From contig JAVBMY010000002.1 of assembly GCA_031551865.1 (NCBI GenBank), forward strand, positions 62,001 to 126,000: a stretch of 64,000 nt of DNA. Reading direction: 5' to 3'. Shown here piece after piece: positions 31,721 to 40,128 of this stretch. The notes beneath the pieces are model-generated. The model was not told the DNA's origin. It did no database searches and saw only the letters and a list, made by a program, of their open reading frames with translations. Position 1 is the first letter of the stretch. Every line of letters starts with the position of its first letter. The translations under genes and the position numbers were made by a program. The DNA comes from Rikenella sp031551865. GTDB lineage: Bacteria > Bacteroidota > Bacteroidia > Bacteroidales > Rikenellaceae.

Positions 31721-34039
31721 TCAGAACTTGCGGCTCGAAAAAAGGGTGTATCCGAAGTTGAACATGAATTGCCAGTTTCGGGGTCCGGTGGTGAACTTGT
31801 TGACCGTGAACGAGGCCGGGCCGATAACTGTCTGGTAGACCAACGAACCTCCGAACACGAACTCCGACTTGTCGCGGATGTTCCGCCATATCTCGCCGGC
31901 GGGCACCCATCCCTGGTCGTAGACTACCTCTTGCGGCAGGAACCCGAAGGCGTAGGTCTTAAGGTAAAAGCTGTTTTTGATGAAGTTGATCACCGGGATG
32001 ATCCCGGCGCCGATATACGAAGCGCTGCGGTATTCCGGCATGAACATCGTTTGCATGGCCGGGATGGGGGCGAAGGCCGGCTCGGTCATGGCCGTCACGA
32101 CCGGGTTCTGGAAACTCGGGTGCGTCGAGAATGTGGCGTCGAGCAGCACGCCGATATTGAACCAGCGCGAGCCTTTGCCGTAGCGTTCGGCATGGTAGCG
32201 GGCCTCGATCCAGTTGCGGTTCTGGTTCCGGAAGCCGTCCGACGGTGAGTGCAGCGAACCGGGCGTGTAACCTTCCAGTCCGTAGACATAGCGGAACATC
32301 AGCCGTTCGTTGGTGCCCAGCGACGGGTAGAACACATGGTTCATCGAGCGGGTCTGCACCTCGGCCGAGATGGTGGCGTACTTGAAGTTGCTTCGGTCCG
32401 GCGTGTCGAGGTTCGAGTAGGGGCCCGTGAAATATCGGTCGTTGGTCGAGCCCAGCGATACTTTGCCTCGGAACGCCGAGCTCTTCAGTACCGGGATCGC
32501 GATGCTGCCCGAAATGAAATTGTCGTTGCGGCTCAGGTAACGCCAGTCTTTGTCCTCGTAGTAGCGTTTCATGATGTTCGCGTCGTAGTCGTAGCCCTCG
32601 TACGAGTAGCTGTAGTCCACGTAAAACGGGAAGTTGGTGTAGAGGTCGTGGCGCCCCCCGACCTGCACGGCATTGTAGAACGTGCCGAAATAGCCGTTCA
32701 GCGAGAAAGTCGACACGTTCCGCCCCACGGTCTGGAAGTTGGCCGCCACGAAACCCTGGTTCAGCGACGTCGAGGAGATGTTTCCGCCCAGCGAGAAACG
32801 CAGGCTGGGCTTGGTCTTCATCTTCAGTTTCAGCCGGTACAGGCCCGTGCCGGGGTTGTAGGTCACTTCGGGGAAGTCGCTGGTGAACACGCCTCCGGCC
32901 AGCACCTGCATGTAGCGGCGGTGGAAATAGTCGGGCGTGAAGCGGGTGTGATAGTCGATACCGAGCTGGCGCCGCACGTATTCGGTTTGCCTGGGGTTGA
33001 GCCCTTCGATTTCGAGGTCCTCGAACACCAGCGGCCGGATGCGCGCCTTGAAAGCCGACCGTTTGGCCGCGATTTCGTCGTCGGACACGCGGCGTTCGAT
33101 GGCTGCCTTGATCGCGGGCATCCGCGCCATGGCGTCTTCGTAGCCGCAGGCGATGATGTACGAGGCTTTGTTGTAGTCGAGGGTGTTGATATCGGAGAGT
33201 TTGCGGCGGATTTCGAGGTCGGTATCGCGCGGTAGCGAGTAATCGGTTTGCGCGGTAGTCATCACGCTGAGCAGTTGTCCGATGTTATCGGGGTCTGGGC
33301 GGTCGTAGTTCGTGGCGCAGATGCTGCCGATCAGGATCTCGGGCGCGAAGTCTTCCATCAGCGGCTGCCACGGGTAGTTGTTGTACAGGCCACCGTCGAA
33401 AAGTACGGTCGAGTCGACCGAGAGGGGCTTGAAGGCCATCGGGATGGTCATCGAGGTGCGGATGGCGAAGGGGAGCGACCCGTGGTCGAAAAAGACGGTC
33501 TTCTTGTGGTATATGTCCGAGGCGTCGCACCGGAAGGGTACCATCAGGCGGTCGAAATCGTCGCCCGCGGCGGCGCTTGCGGGGGCCAGCATCTCGATGA
33601 AAGCGATGTCGAGCTTGTAGGGCGAAATGATGTTGGTGGGGAGTTGCAGAGCCACGCTGTTGGTCAGCTTTGCCGAAGGGTCGACACGCACCGAGACCAT
33701 CTCGGGCGTGGGCTCGAACCGCTTGAAGTAGTATTTGTTATCGGGGTCGGGCCCTTTGATGGCCAGCCATTCGCTCACCGAATCGGTGATGAAAAAGCGG
33801 ATCATCTCGTCGGGCGAGTAACCCGCGGCATACATCCCGGCCACGATGGCGCCCATCGAGGCCCCCGCCACATAGTCCACGGGTATGTTATTCTCTTCGA
33901 GCGCCTTCAGCACCCCCACGTGGTACAATCCTTTGGCGCCGCCGCCGCTCAGCACGAGCCCCACGCGCTGGGCCCGGCCCGGTATCGCCGAACCCGCCGT
34001 CGCGGCAAGCAAAAATATGGAGAACAGCAGGCGTTTCAC
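31721..34039 (-). CDS. Patatin-like phospholipase with C-terminal outer-membrane barrel (PlpD-like)
   Basis: This 772-residue protein couples a patatin lipase domain to a BamA-like barrel, the layout of PlpD or type Vd self-secreted phospholipases. The start is GTG at 34039, giving a signal peptide ending PGRAQ. The patatin part has SGGGAKG (31-37), the nucleophile motif GASMG with Ser61, and the catalytic Asp215 in FDGGLYNNYP. A POTRA-like linker lies at about 335-400, containing RPLVFEDLEIEGLNPRQTEY. From there to the end are alternating aromatic beta strands, finishing in a terminal Phe, the usual barrel-insertion signal. It is divergent from the cyclophilin gene with interleaved promoter boxes. 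Confidence 0.9.
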   Translation of the reverse strand: MKRLLFSIFLLAATAGSAIPGRAQRVGLVLSGGGAKGLYHVGVLKALEENNIPVDYVAGASMGAIVAGMYAAGYSPDEMIRFFITDSVSEWLAIKGPDPDNKYYFKRFEPTPEMVSVRVDPSAKLTNSVALQLPTNIISPYKLDIAFIEMLAPASAAAGDDFDRLMVPFRCDASDIYHKKTVFFDHGSLPFAIRTSMTIPMAFKPLSVDSTVLFDGGLYNNYPWQPLMEDFAPEILIGSICATNYDRPDPDNIGQLLSVMTTAQTDYSLPRDTDLEIRRKLSDINTLDYNKASYIIACGYEDAMARMPAIKAAIERRVSDDEIAAKRSAFKARIRPLVFEDLEIEGLNPRQTEYVRRQLGIDYHTRFTPDYFHRRYMQVLAGGVFTSDFPEVTYNPGTGLYRLKLKMKTKPSLRFSLGGNISSTSLNQGFVAANFQTVGRNVSTFSLNGYFGTFYNAVQVGGRHDLYTNFPFYVDYSYSYEGYDYDANIMKRYYEDKDWRYLSRNDNFISGSIAIPVLKSSAFRGKVSLGSTNDRYFTGPYSNLDTPDRSNFKYATISAEVQTRSMNHVFYPSLGTNERLMFRYVYGLEGYTPGSLHSPSDGFRNQNRNWIEARYHAERYGKGSRWFNIGVLLDATFSTHPSFQNPVVTAMTEPAFAPIPAMQTMFMPEYRSASYIGAGIIPVINFIKNSFYLKTYAFGFLPQEVVYDQGWVPAGEIWRNIRDKSEFVFGGSLVYQTVIGPASFTVNKFTTGPRNWQFMFNFGYTLFSSRKF

Positions 34040-34071
34040 GGGGCGGTCGGTGAACTCGGAAGAAAAATTAC

Positions 34072-34079
34072 TAAATTTG
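34072..34079 (+). promoter_or_regulatory. Bacteroidetes -7 box, cyclophilin gene
   Basis: TAAATTTG lies 33 bases before the cyclophilin ATG. A minus-strand box begins ten bases further on, so the two divergent promoters interlock. Confidence 0.5.
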
Positions 34080-34088
34080 TCGCTATTA

Positions 34089-34096
34089 CAAACGTA
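34089..34096 (-). promoter_or_regulatory. Bacteroidetes -7 box, patatin gene
   Basis: Minus-strand TACGTTTG lies 50 bases before the patatin GTG. Predicted starts for both genes fall near 34084. Confidence 0.5.
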
Positions 34097-34111
34097 AGAA
34101 CCGTAAAGATA

Positions 34112-35050
34112 ATGAAAAACTATTTGATAGCTATTGCTGCGTTGTTCGTTCTGGCCGCGGTCGCCCCGCAGGCTTCGGCGGCGAAACTCTCGCGCGATGA
34201 ACGGTACGAAAAACGCGAAGCCCATTATGCCAAAGCGCAAACCAAGCGCGATGCCCGTGCCGCTAGCCGTACCGAAGTGGCCGAGAAACGGGCCAAACGG
34301 GTGGCCGACAAGGCGCGTGCGCAAGCCGACAAATCCGATGCCCGCAAGGCGGCCGGTGCCCAAAAGCGCGAAGCCCGGGCCGATAAGAAGAATGCGGGCC
34401 TCGTTCCCGGACAGAATGCCTACTGGCTGGTCACGATGGTGACTTCGGAGGGAACGGTCAGGTTCCGCCTGTACGACGACACCCCGCTCCACCGCGACAA
34501 CATGGTGCGGTTGGTGAAAAGCGGTTTCTACAACGACCTGCTGTTCCACCGCGTGATCGAGAATTTCATGATCCAGGCCGGTGACCCTTCGAGCCGCGAA
34601 CGTTCGATGGTGAGGCTCTACGGCGATGATGCTCCCGGCATGGCGACCCTGCCCGCCGAGATCGTCCCGTCGCACTACCACCGCCGCGGTGTGGTGGCTG
34701 CGGCCCGCCTGGGCGACGCCCAGAACCCCGAGCGTCGCTCCAGCGCATCGCAGTTCTACATCGTCACGGGCCGCATGCTCGATGACGCCGGGGTCGAAAA
34801 AATCAACGGTACCCTCACCGACCGCGGCGACCAGCCCCTCTCGCCCGAACGCGAAAGGACATATCGCAGCGAAGGCGGCGCCCCCCATCTCGATGGAGCC
34901 TACACGGTCTTCGGCGAAGTGGTCGACGGCATGTCGGTGGTCGACAAGATATCGAAAGTGCCGCGCGATTCGCACGACCGTCCGCGCGAGGACGTCTACA
35001 TCCGCTCGATGACGGTGGAACTGCTGCCCGACGGGAAACATAAAAAATAG
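34112..35050 (+). CDS. Exported cyclophilin-type peptidyl-prolyl isomerase
   Basis: It catalyses cis-trans isomerisation of prolyl bonds during folding in the periplasm. The ATG at 34112 gives 312 residues with a signal peptide ending ASAAK. Residues about 27-105 are a highly charged Lys/Arg/Ala/Glu stretch (AEKRAKRVADKARAQADK is part), likely a long helix and unusual for the family. The cyclophilin domain follows: LLFHRVIENFMIQAGDP, RSSASQFYIVTGR and YTVFGEVVDGMSVVDKI. A loop between these motifs (about residues 180-250) contains extra residues common in Bacteroidetes cyclophilins. Next on the strand is pheS, 53 bases later. Confidence 0.9.
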   Translation: MKNYLIAIAALFVLAAVAPQASAAKLSRDERYEKREAHYAKAQTKRDARAASRTEVAEKRAKRVADKARAQADKSDARKAAGAQKREARADKKNAGLVPGQNAYWLVTMVTSEGTVRFRLYDDTPLHRDNMVRLVKSGFYNDLLFHRVIENFMIQAGDPSSRERSMVRLYGDDAPGMATLPAEIVPSHYHRRGVVAAARLGDAQNPERRSSASQFYIVTGRMLDDAGVEKINGTLTDRGDQPLSPERERTYRSEGGAPHLDGAYTVFGEVVDGMSVVDKISKVPRDSHDRPREDVYIRSMTVELLPDGKHKK

Positions 35051-35103
35051 GAATGCCGCCCGGCCGGCATGCGCGCCCCCGGGGTTAAGTATACACAAGG
35101 ATA

Positions 35104-36144
35104 ATGATACAAAGAATAGAAGCGTTGCTCGCGGCGATCACGGAATTTAAGTCAGAGAACCTGCAACAGGTCGAGGAGTTCCGCATCCGCATGATGGGCA
35201 AAAAGGGCGAGGTCACCACGCTGTTCGACGATTTTAAACAGGCCACGGCCGACCAGAAACGCGAACTCGGCCAGCGGATGAACGCCCTGAAAAATGCCGC
35301 CGCCGACAAGATAAACCAACTCAAAGAACAGTTCGAATCGCTTGCAGGAGCCGGCGGTGCGGGCTCGGCTTCGGCCTCGGGCGACATGACGCGCCCGGCG
35401 CTGGCCGAAGGTGCTGTAGGGTCGCGCCACCCGATCTCGATGGTGCGCGCCGAAATCCTGGATATTTTCTCGCGCATCGGCTTCGTGACGGCTGCCGGGC
35501 CCGAGATCGAAGACGACTGGCACGTGTTCACGGCGCTCAACTTCCCGCCCGAACACCCGGCCCGCGACATGCAGGACACCTTCTTCATTGAGAAGAACCC
35601 GGACATCCTGTTGCGCACGCACACCAGCTCGATCCAGGTGCGGGTGATGCAGACCGCGAAGCCGCCGATCCGCGTGATCTGCCCGGGGCGCGTGTTCCGC
35701 AACGAGGCGATCAGCTACCGCGCGCACTGCATTTTCCACCAGGTCGAGGGGCTCTATATCGACGAGAACGTGTCGTTCGCCGACCTCAAACAGACCATCG
35801 AGTATTTCGCCAAGGAGATGTTCGGCGAGGCTTCGCGCATCCGCATGCGCCCCTCGTATTTCCCGTTCACCGAGCCGTCGGCCGAGGTCGACGTGTCGTG
35901 TAACCTCTGCGGCGGCAAGGGTTGTAATGTCTGCAAGCATACGGGCTGGCTCGAAATCATGGGCGCCGGAATGGTCGACCCCAATGTGCTCGATGCCTGC
36001 GGGATCGACTCGAAACGCTACACGGGATTCGCTTTCGGCATGGGCGTCGAACGCATCTCGATGCTCAAATACGGTGTCCGCGACCTGCGCCTCTACTTCG
36101 AAAACGACCTGCGGTTCCTCGAACAATTCTCGCCTTTATACTAA
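35104..36144 (+). CDS. pheS: Phenylalanine-tRNA ligase alpha subunit
   Basis: PheS is the catalytic subunit of the alpha2beta2 phenylalanyl-tRNA synthetase. The 346 residues comprise an N-terminal coiled coil (1-80) and a class II core with motif 2 (VICPGRVFRNEA), FHQVEGLYID and motif 3 (GFAFGMGVERISML). A four-cysteine cluster CNLCGGKGCNVCKHTGW near residue 265 is found in many bacterial PheS. pheT is not adjacent, so the two subunits are encoded apart, as is usual in Bacteroidales. Confidence 0.96.
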   Translation: MIQRIEALLAAITEFKSENLQQVEEFRIRMMGKKGEVTTLFDDFKQATADQKRELGQRMNALKNAAADKINQLKEQFESLAGAGGAGSASASGDMTRPALAEGAVGSRHPISMVRAEILDIFSRIGFVTAAGPEIEDDWHVFTALNFPPEHPARDMQDTFFIEKNPDILLRTHTSSIQVRVMQTAKPPIRVICPGRVFRNEAISYRAHCIFHQVEGLYIDENVSFADLKQTIEYFAKEMFGEASRIRMRPSYFPFTEPSAEVDVSCNLCGGKGCNVCKHTGWLEIMGAGMVDPNVLDACGIDSKRYTGFAFGMGVERISMLKYGVRDLRLYFENDLRFLEQFSPLY

Positions 36145-36188
36145 ATTTTCGCGTTGCCTTCCCGAGTGAATATATAAAACAGCGGGCC

Positions 36189-37160
36189 ATGCAGTTTAGG
36201 ACAGAAGTTCAGATACCCGAATACGGGTGGCGGATCGGATATTCGCACCGGGGGGTGGTATTGGGTTCGTGTTTTGCCGAACACATCGGCGGATGGCTTG
36301 CCGAGAGCAAGTTCCCTGTCGAGGTCAACCCCTTCGGGGCGTTGTATAACCCGTTGAGCATGGCCGCCGGACTGGAGCGGCTCGAAGCGGGGCGCGAGTT
36401 CGGGGCCGAAGAGCTTTTCTGCTACCGGGGCCTGTGGCACAGCCTCTCACATCACGGAGATTATTCCGGCACAGACGCCGATGCCGTGTTGGGCGCCATT
36501 AACCTTAAGTTTCGCGAGGCGGCCAAAGCCTATAAGAAAGCCGATTACCTGCTCCTGACCCTCGGCACGGCCTGGGTCTACGAGCACCGGGGCAGGGTAG
36601 TGGCCAACTGCCATAAACTCCCCGCATCCGAATTCACCCGGAGACGACTGAGTGTTGAGGAAATCGCCGGGGCGCTTGCCCCTGCCATCGGCAACTTCCT
36701 GTCGCGACGCCCGGATGCCCGCGTGCTGTTGACCGTTAGTCCCGTGATCCACCGCGGCGACGGTCTTGTCGAAAATCAGCTCAGCAAATCCACGTTGCTG
36801 CTCGCCTGCGACGAACTGTGCCGCCGGTTTGCGCCCGTGGCCTGTTTCCCCGCTTACGAGATCGTCACTTCAGAACTGCGCGATTACCGTTTCTACGCCG
36901 CCGACATGTGCCACCCCTCGGAGCAGGCTGTCGGGTACATCCGCGAACGGTTTGCCGAGGCGCTGTTGACGCCCGAAAGCCGCGACCTGGCCGCCGCTGT
37001 CGGCGAGATCCTGCGTGCCGCCGGACACCGCCCCCTGCACCCCGGCTCGGACGAATACCCGAAATTCCGCGCCGCCATGCTGCGCAAAGCCGAGACCCTG
37101 CAAAAACAACACCCCGAGATCGACCTCACCCACGAAATCCGATTTTTCAAAGGGGAATAA
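36189..37160 (+). CDS. GSCFA-domain protein
   Basis: The GSCFA family takes its name from the motif seen here as GSCFAEHIGGWL, residues about 26-37. It belongs to the SGNH/GDSL-like hydrolase superfamily and is common in Bacteroidetes and Proteobacteria. Other visible pieces are NPFGALYNP, LLLTLGTAWVY and a late DMCHPSEQAVGYI segment with a likely catalytic His, consistent with an esterase fold. There is no signal peptide, so it is predicted to be cytoplasmic at 323 residues. The PafA-like gene begins 14 bases after its stop, suggesting co-translation. The substrate is unknown. Confidence 0.85.
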   Translation: MQFRTEVQIPEYGWRIGYSHRGVVLGSCFAEHIGGWLAESKFPVEVNPFGALYNPLSMAAGLERLEAGREFGAEELFCYRGLWHSLSHHGDYSGTDADAVLGAINLKFREAAKAYKKADYLLLTLGTAWVYEHRGRVVANCHKLPASEFTRRRLSVEEIAGALAPAIGNFLSRRPDARVLLTVSPVIHRGDGLVENQLSKSTLLLACDELCRRFAPVACFPAYEIVTSELRDYRFYAADMCHPSEQAVGYIRERFAEALLTPESRDLAAAVGEILRAAGHRPLHPGSDEYPKFRAAMLRKAETLQKQHPEIDLTHEIRFFKGE

Positions 37161-37173
37161 TCCCCATCCATTT

Positions 37174-38838
37174 ATGTACTCCAAAAAACTATTCGCCGCC
37201 GCGATCCTCGCACTCACCGTTTCCACCGTTATCCCCTCGGCCGCTCAGTCGGCCCTCACGCGCGCCAATCGCCCCCGGCTGGTCGTCAACATCATCGTCG
37301 GGCAGATGCGTTACGACTATCTCACCCGCTTTGCCGACAACTTTTCCGAAAAAGGATTCCATACCCTCGTGCAAGGCGGAGCTCTCTGTACCCGCGCCAC
37401 TTACGACTATTCGCTCACCAATACCGCCGCCGGGCTGGCCACCATCAGCAGCGGTGCCAACCCCTCGGTGCACGGCGTGGTGGGCGACAGCTGGTTCAAT
37501 TACACTACCATGCAGGGTGTCAATGCCGTGACCGACACCCGCGTTTATGCCGTCGGAGGCAATGACTACGACGGCCAGTACTCTCCCCGCCAACTGATCG
37601 CGCCCACCCTCGGCGACGCCCTGAAAAGCGCCTCGCGCAGCAGCGACTCCAAAGTGGTCAGCATCGGTTTCGAGGCCCGCTCGGCCATTCTGACGGGCGG
37701 TTACACCGCCAATGCCGCCTACTGGGTCAACCCCCGTGACGGGCATATCGCCACCAGCACCTACTACATGCCCGCGCTCCCGCAATGGGTGCAGAAATTC
37801 AACGCCGACGGAATCGCCACCAACTACTCCTCCGAGAAGTGGAGTGTGTCCAAGCCGATCAAGGCCTACCACAACGAACTCTATAGCGACATCTCACTCG
37901 ACGGCGACCAACTCAGTTTCGACTTCGTCACCCGAAAGAAATATGACTATGCCCGCCTCTCGGCCTCGCCCGGCGGTAATACGCTGCTCAAAGACCTGGC
38001 CGTGCAGGCCGTGATCTACGAAGGCCTCGGCAAAGACGATGCCCCCGACCTGCTCAATATCGTGTTCGACGCCTCGCGTCTCATCGGCGAACGCTACGGC
38101 ACCGCCTCGGTCGAACTCGAAGACAGCTACTACCGCCTCGACACCGACCTCGGCTCCCTGCTCGAATTCCTCGAAACGCAGGTGGGCAAACAACACCTGC
38201 TGGTGGTGCTCACCTCCGACCACGGCGCTTCGGATCCCGTGAACCAGACCGAGCCGGCGGTCGGCGTGCGCGGGGCCGGCAATGGCCAGACCCCTGTGGG
38301 CGTGTTCAATCCCACCCACTTCTCGGCCATCATCTCGGGCTTTCTCGGGGCCCAGCTCGGCCCGCAGGAGTGGCTGCTCAAGTACGACAACCGCCAGATA
38401 TACTTGAACCGCAAGCTGATCTACGAACGCGGCCACAACCTTGAGGACATCCAGTCGCGCGTGGCGAACTTCGCCATTCAGTTCAGCGGCGTAGCCCAGG
38501 CCGTGACCGGAACCGCCCTGCAGGGCGGCCGTTACAGCGGAGGGGTGCTCGGGCGCATGCAGAACAGCTACTTTCCCCGCAACTCGGGCGATGTGATGAT
38601 CTGCCTGATGCCGGGCTGGATCGAACTGGCCGACCAGAAAATCTCGGACGGCGGATCGCCCTACAACTACGACGTCCACGTGCCGGTGATCTTCTACGGC
38701 GGCGCAGTGGGCAACCGCGACGTGACCCGCGAAGTGAACATGACCGACATCGCCCCCACGGTGGCTGACATCCTCGGCATTTCGGCCCCGGCCGCCACCA
38801 CGGGGTCGCCGATCACCGAACTGTACCATACGTTTTAG
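37174..38838 (+). CDS. PafA-like alkaline phosphatase homologue with substituted active-site residues
   Basis: The fold family (type I phosphodiesterase/alkaline phosphatase, PafA branch) is clear over 554 residues with a signal peptide ending PSAAQ. Aligned to Elizabethkingia PafA by spacing, the nucleophile Thr is kept (Thr84) and so are the ligands Asp349-His350 (TSDHGAS) and His502 (DVHVP). Other key positions differ: zinc ligand Asp38 is Gly43 (VGQMRYDY), Asn100 is Asp105, Lys162 is Glu167 (GFEARSA), and ligands Asp305/His309 are Arg302/Glu306 (SRLIGER). Spacings 43-84-105-167 and 302-306-349-350 match PafA exactly. It is therefore probably not a normal two-zinc monoesterase. It may have another metal or activity, or be a binding pseudoenzyme. 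It is exported to the periplasm and coupled to the GSCFA gene. Confidence 0.85.
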   Translation: MYSKKLFAAAILALTVSTVIPSAAQSALTRANRPRLVVNIIVGQMRYDYLTRFADNFSEKGFHTLVQGGALCTRATYDYSLTNTAAGLATISSGANPSVHGVVGDSWFNYTTMQGVNAVTDTRVYAVGGNDYDGQYSPRQLIAPTLGDALKSASRSSDSKVVSIGFEARSAILTGGYTANAAYWVNPRDGHIATSTYYMPALPQWVQKFNADGIATNYSSEKWSVSKPIKAYHNELYSDISLDGDQLSFDFVTRKKYDYARLSASPGGNTLLKDLAVQAVIYEGLGKDDAPDLLNIVFDASRLIGERYGTASVELEDSYYRLDTDLGSLLEFLETQVGKQHLLVVLTSDHGASDPVNQTEPAVGVRGAGNGQTPVGVFNPTHFSAIISGFLGAQLGPQEWLLKYDNRQIYLNRKLIYERGHNLEDIQSRVANFAIQFSGVAQAVTGTALQGGRYSGGVLGRMQNSYFPRNSGDVMICLMPGWIELADQKISDGGSPYNYDVHVPVIFYGGAVGNRDVTREVNMTDIAPTVADILGISAPAATTGSPITELYHTF

Positions 38839-38849
38839 TGTTTAAATTT

Positions 38850-39035
38850 TTAGCTTATCCGCATACCCCCTCAGTTTGCCGACGGCGACGGGCGTAAACA
38901 AGCCACGGGCGAGTGTGACAGCCCGCCGCGTGGGGCGTCGGCGGACTGCCGGGATCGCTCTCGCGACCCGGGTAAATGTAAAACATCCCCCGAAAACAAA
39001 GGAAAAATGCGGGGGGTATTATTGCGGATAAGCAT
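38850..39035. repeat. Family A MITE-like repeat, copy 3 (best-preserved ends)
   Basis: Terminal inverted repeats are readable at both ends: AGCTTATCCGCATACCCCC on the left and GGGGGTATTATTGCGGATA, then AGCAT, on the right. Interior blocks GCCACGGGCGAGTGTGACAG, TCGCGACCCGGGTAAATG and CCCCCGAAAACAAAGG match copy 2. At 186 bp it carries no gene. It lies in the 330-base gap between the PafA-like gene and sufE, whose remaining 130 bases hold nothing clear. Confidence 0.85.
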
Positions 39036-39168
39036 ATTAAATTTCGGTCTTGAATTTGCAAGACTCCGGTCAACCGGAAGCCAATCGCCCGCGGCTCGCC
39101 GCTTTACGCGGCGATTTTCGCTGAAACGCATGACTATTCCGGAATTTGCCTTGAACGATAACCCAGTT

Positions 39169-39594
39169 ATGACCATCAACGAAACCCAGGACCGCATTAT
39201 CGACGACTTTGCCGTGTTCGGCGAATGGCTCGACAAATACAACTACCTGATCGAACTGAGTGCCTCGTTGCCTCCCATAGACGCAGGGAAACGCACCGAC
39301 AGCTACGCCATCAAAGGCTGCCAGTCGCGCGTGTGGGTCGATGCCGAGCTCCGCGACGGGCGCGTCTACTACTCGGCCGAGAGCGACGCCATAATAACCA
39401 AAGGCATCATCGCGTTGTTGATACAAGTGCTCAGCGGGCACACCCCGCGCGAGATCCTCGACGCCGACCTCTACTTCATCGACCGCATCGGCCTGGGCGA
39501 GAACCTCAGCCCGGCCCGTGCCAACGGCCTGACGGCGATGATCAGGCAGATGAAACTTTATGCGCTGGCCTTTGACTCGGCGCAAAACAAATAA
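39169..39594 (+). CDS. sufE: SufE family protein
   Basis: SufE accepts sulfur from the cysteine desulfurase SufS and passes it to the Fe-S scaffold. The ATG at 39169 gives MTINETQDRIIDDFAVFG, the usual opening, and 141 residues; earlier in-frame starts at 39130 and 39007 would add unconserved sequence. The persulfide cysteine is Cys51 in YAIKGCQSRVWV. The region GHTPREILDADLYFIDRIGL is also conserved. A MIP18-family Fe-S gene follows 200 bases downstream, beyond a repeat, but sufBCDS are not in the window. Confidence 0.93.
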   Translation: MTINETQDRIIDDFAVFGEWLDKYNYLIELSASLPPIDAGKRTDSYAIKGCQSRVWVDAELRDGRVYYSAESDAIITKGIIALLIQVLSGHTPREILDADLYFIDRIGLGENLSPARANGLTAMIRQMKLYALAFDSAQNK

Positions 39595-39660
39595 CTATAA
39601 AAAGAGAAGCGTCTCTGACGCTGCCTTGGCCTTCGATTCGACACAACAATAAAAAATGCC

Positions 39661-39762
39661 CGTCATTGCAAGGAGGCTTTATAAAAGCCGGCGAAGCAAT
39701 CTCCGCCTTGTGGGGTTCTTAACCCGATTGCTTTGTCGCTTGTCGGCTCCCCGCAATGACGA
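39661..39762. repeat. Family D palindromic repeat
   Basis: Ends CGTCATTGCAAGGAGGC and GGCTCCCCGCAATGACG are complementary. Inside are GCGAAGCAATC and CCGATTGCTTTGTCGC, also an inverted pair. Confidence 0.85.
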
Positions 39763-39792
39763 GAAAGTAGTGTGCAGACCGCCTTATACATC

Positions 39793-40113
39793 ATGACACC
39801 CCAGGAAATACTCAGGGTCGAGAAAGACATCGTCCTCACTCTTAAAAACATATACGACCCCGAAATCCCGGTCAATATTTACGACCTCGGGCTGATTTAC
39901 GACATCGAGTTCACGCCCGACGGCACGGCTTCGATCCGGATGACCCTCACGGCCCCCAACTGCCCGATGGCCGATGAACTCCTGCGGCAGATCCACGACG
40001 ACGTGGCTAAAGTCGACGGCGTGCAGAAAGTCGACGTGACCCTCACGTTCGACCCGCCGTGGGACCGCTCGATGATCTCACCCGAGGCGATGCTCGAAAT
40101 GGGGTTGCTGTAA
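39793..40113 (+). CDS. MIP18/DUF59-family Fe-S assembly protein (SufT-like)
   Basis: These small cytoplasmic proteins help deliver Fe-S clusters to target enzymes. The ATG at 39793 gives 106 residues with the signature IYDPEIPVNIYDLGLIY (20-36) and the reactive Cys57 in APNCPMAD. The final segment VTLTFDPPWDRSMIS is typical of the SufT/PaaD branch found near suf genes. An in-frame GTG at 39772 is a less likely start. Placement near sufE supports the Fe-S role. Confidence 0.9.
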   Translation: MTPQEILRVEKDIVLTLKNIYDPEIPVNIYDLGLIYDIEFTPDGTASIRMTLTAPNCPMADELLRQIHDDVAKVDGVQKVDVTLTFDPPWDRSMISPEAMLEMGLL

Positions 40114-40128
40114 AATAAACGACCGCTC

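Noticed and set aside
33248..34111. Long plus-strand open frame in front of the cyclophilin gene
   Set aside because: It is the antisense of the patatin gene. High GC codon use keeps the reverse frame open. The signal peptide at 34112 marks the true start.
34040..35098. N-terminal extension of the patatin frame of about 350 codons
   Set aside because: It is antisense to the cyclophilin gene and lies upstream of both the promoter box and the signal peptide.
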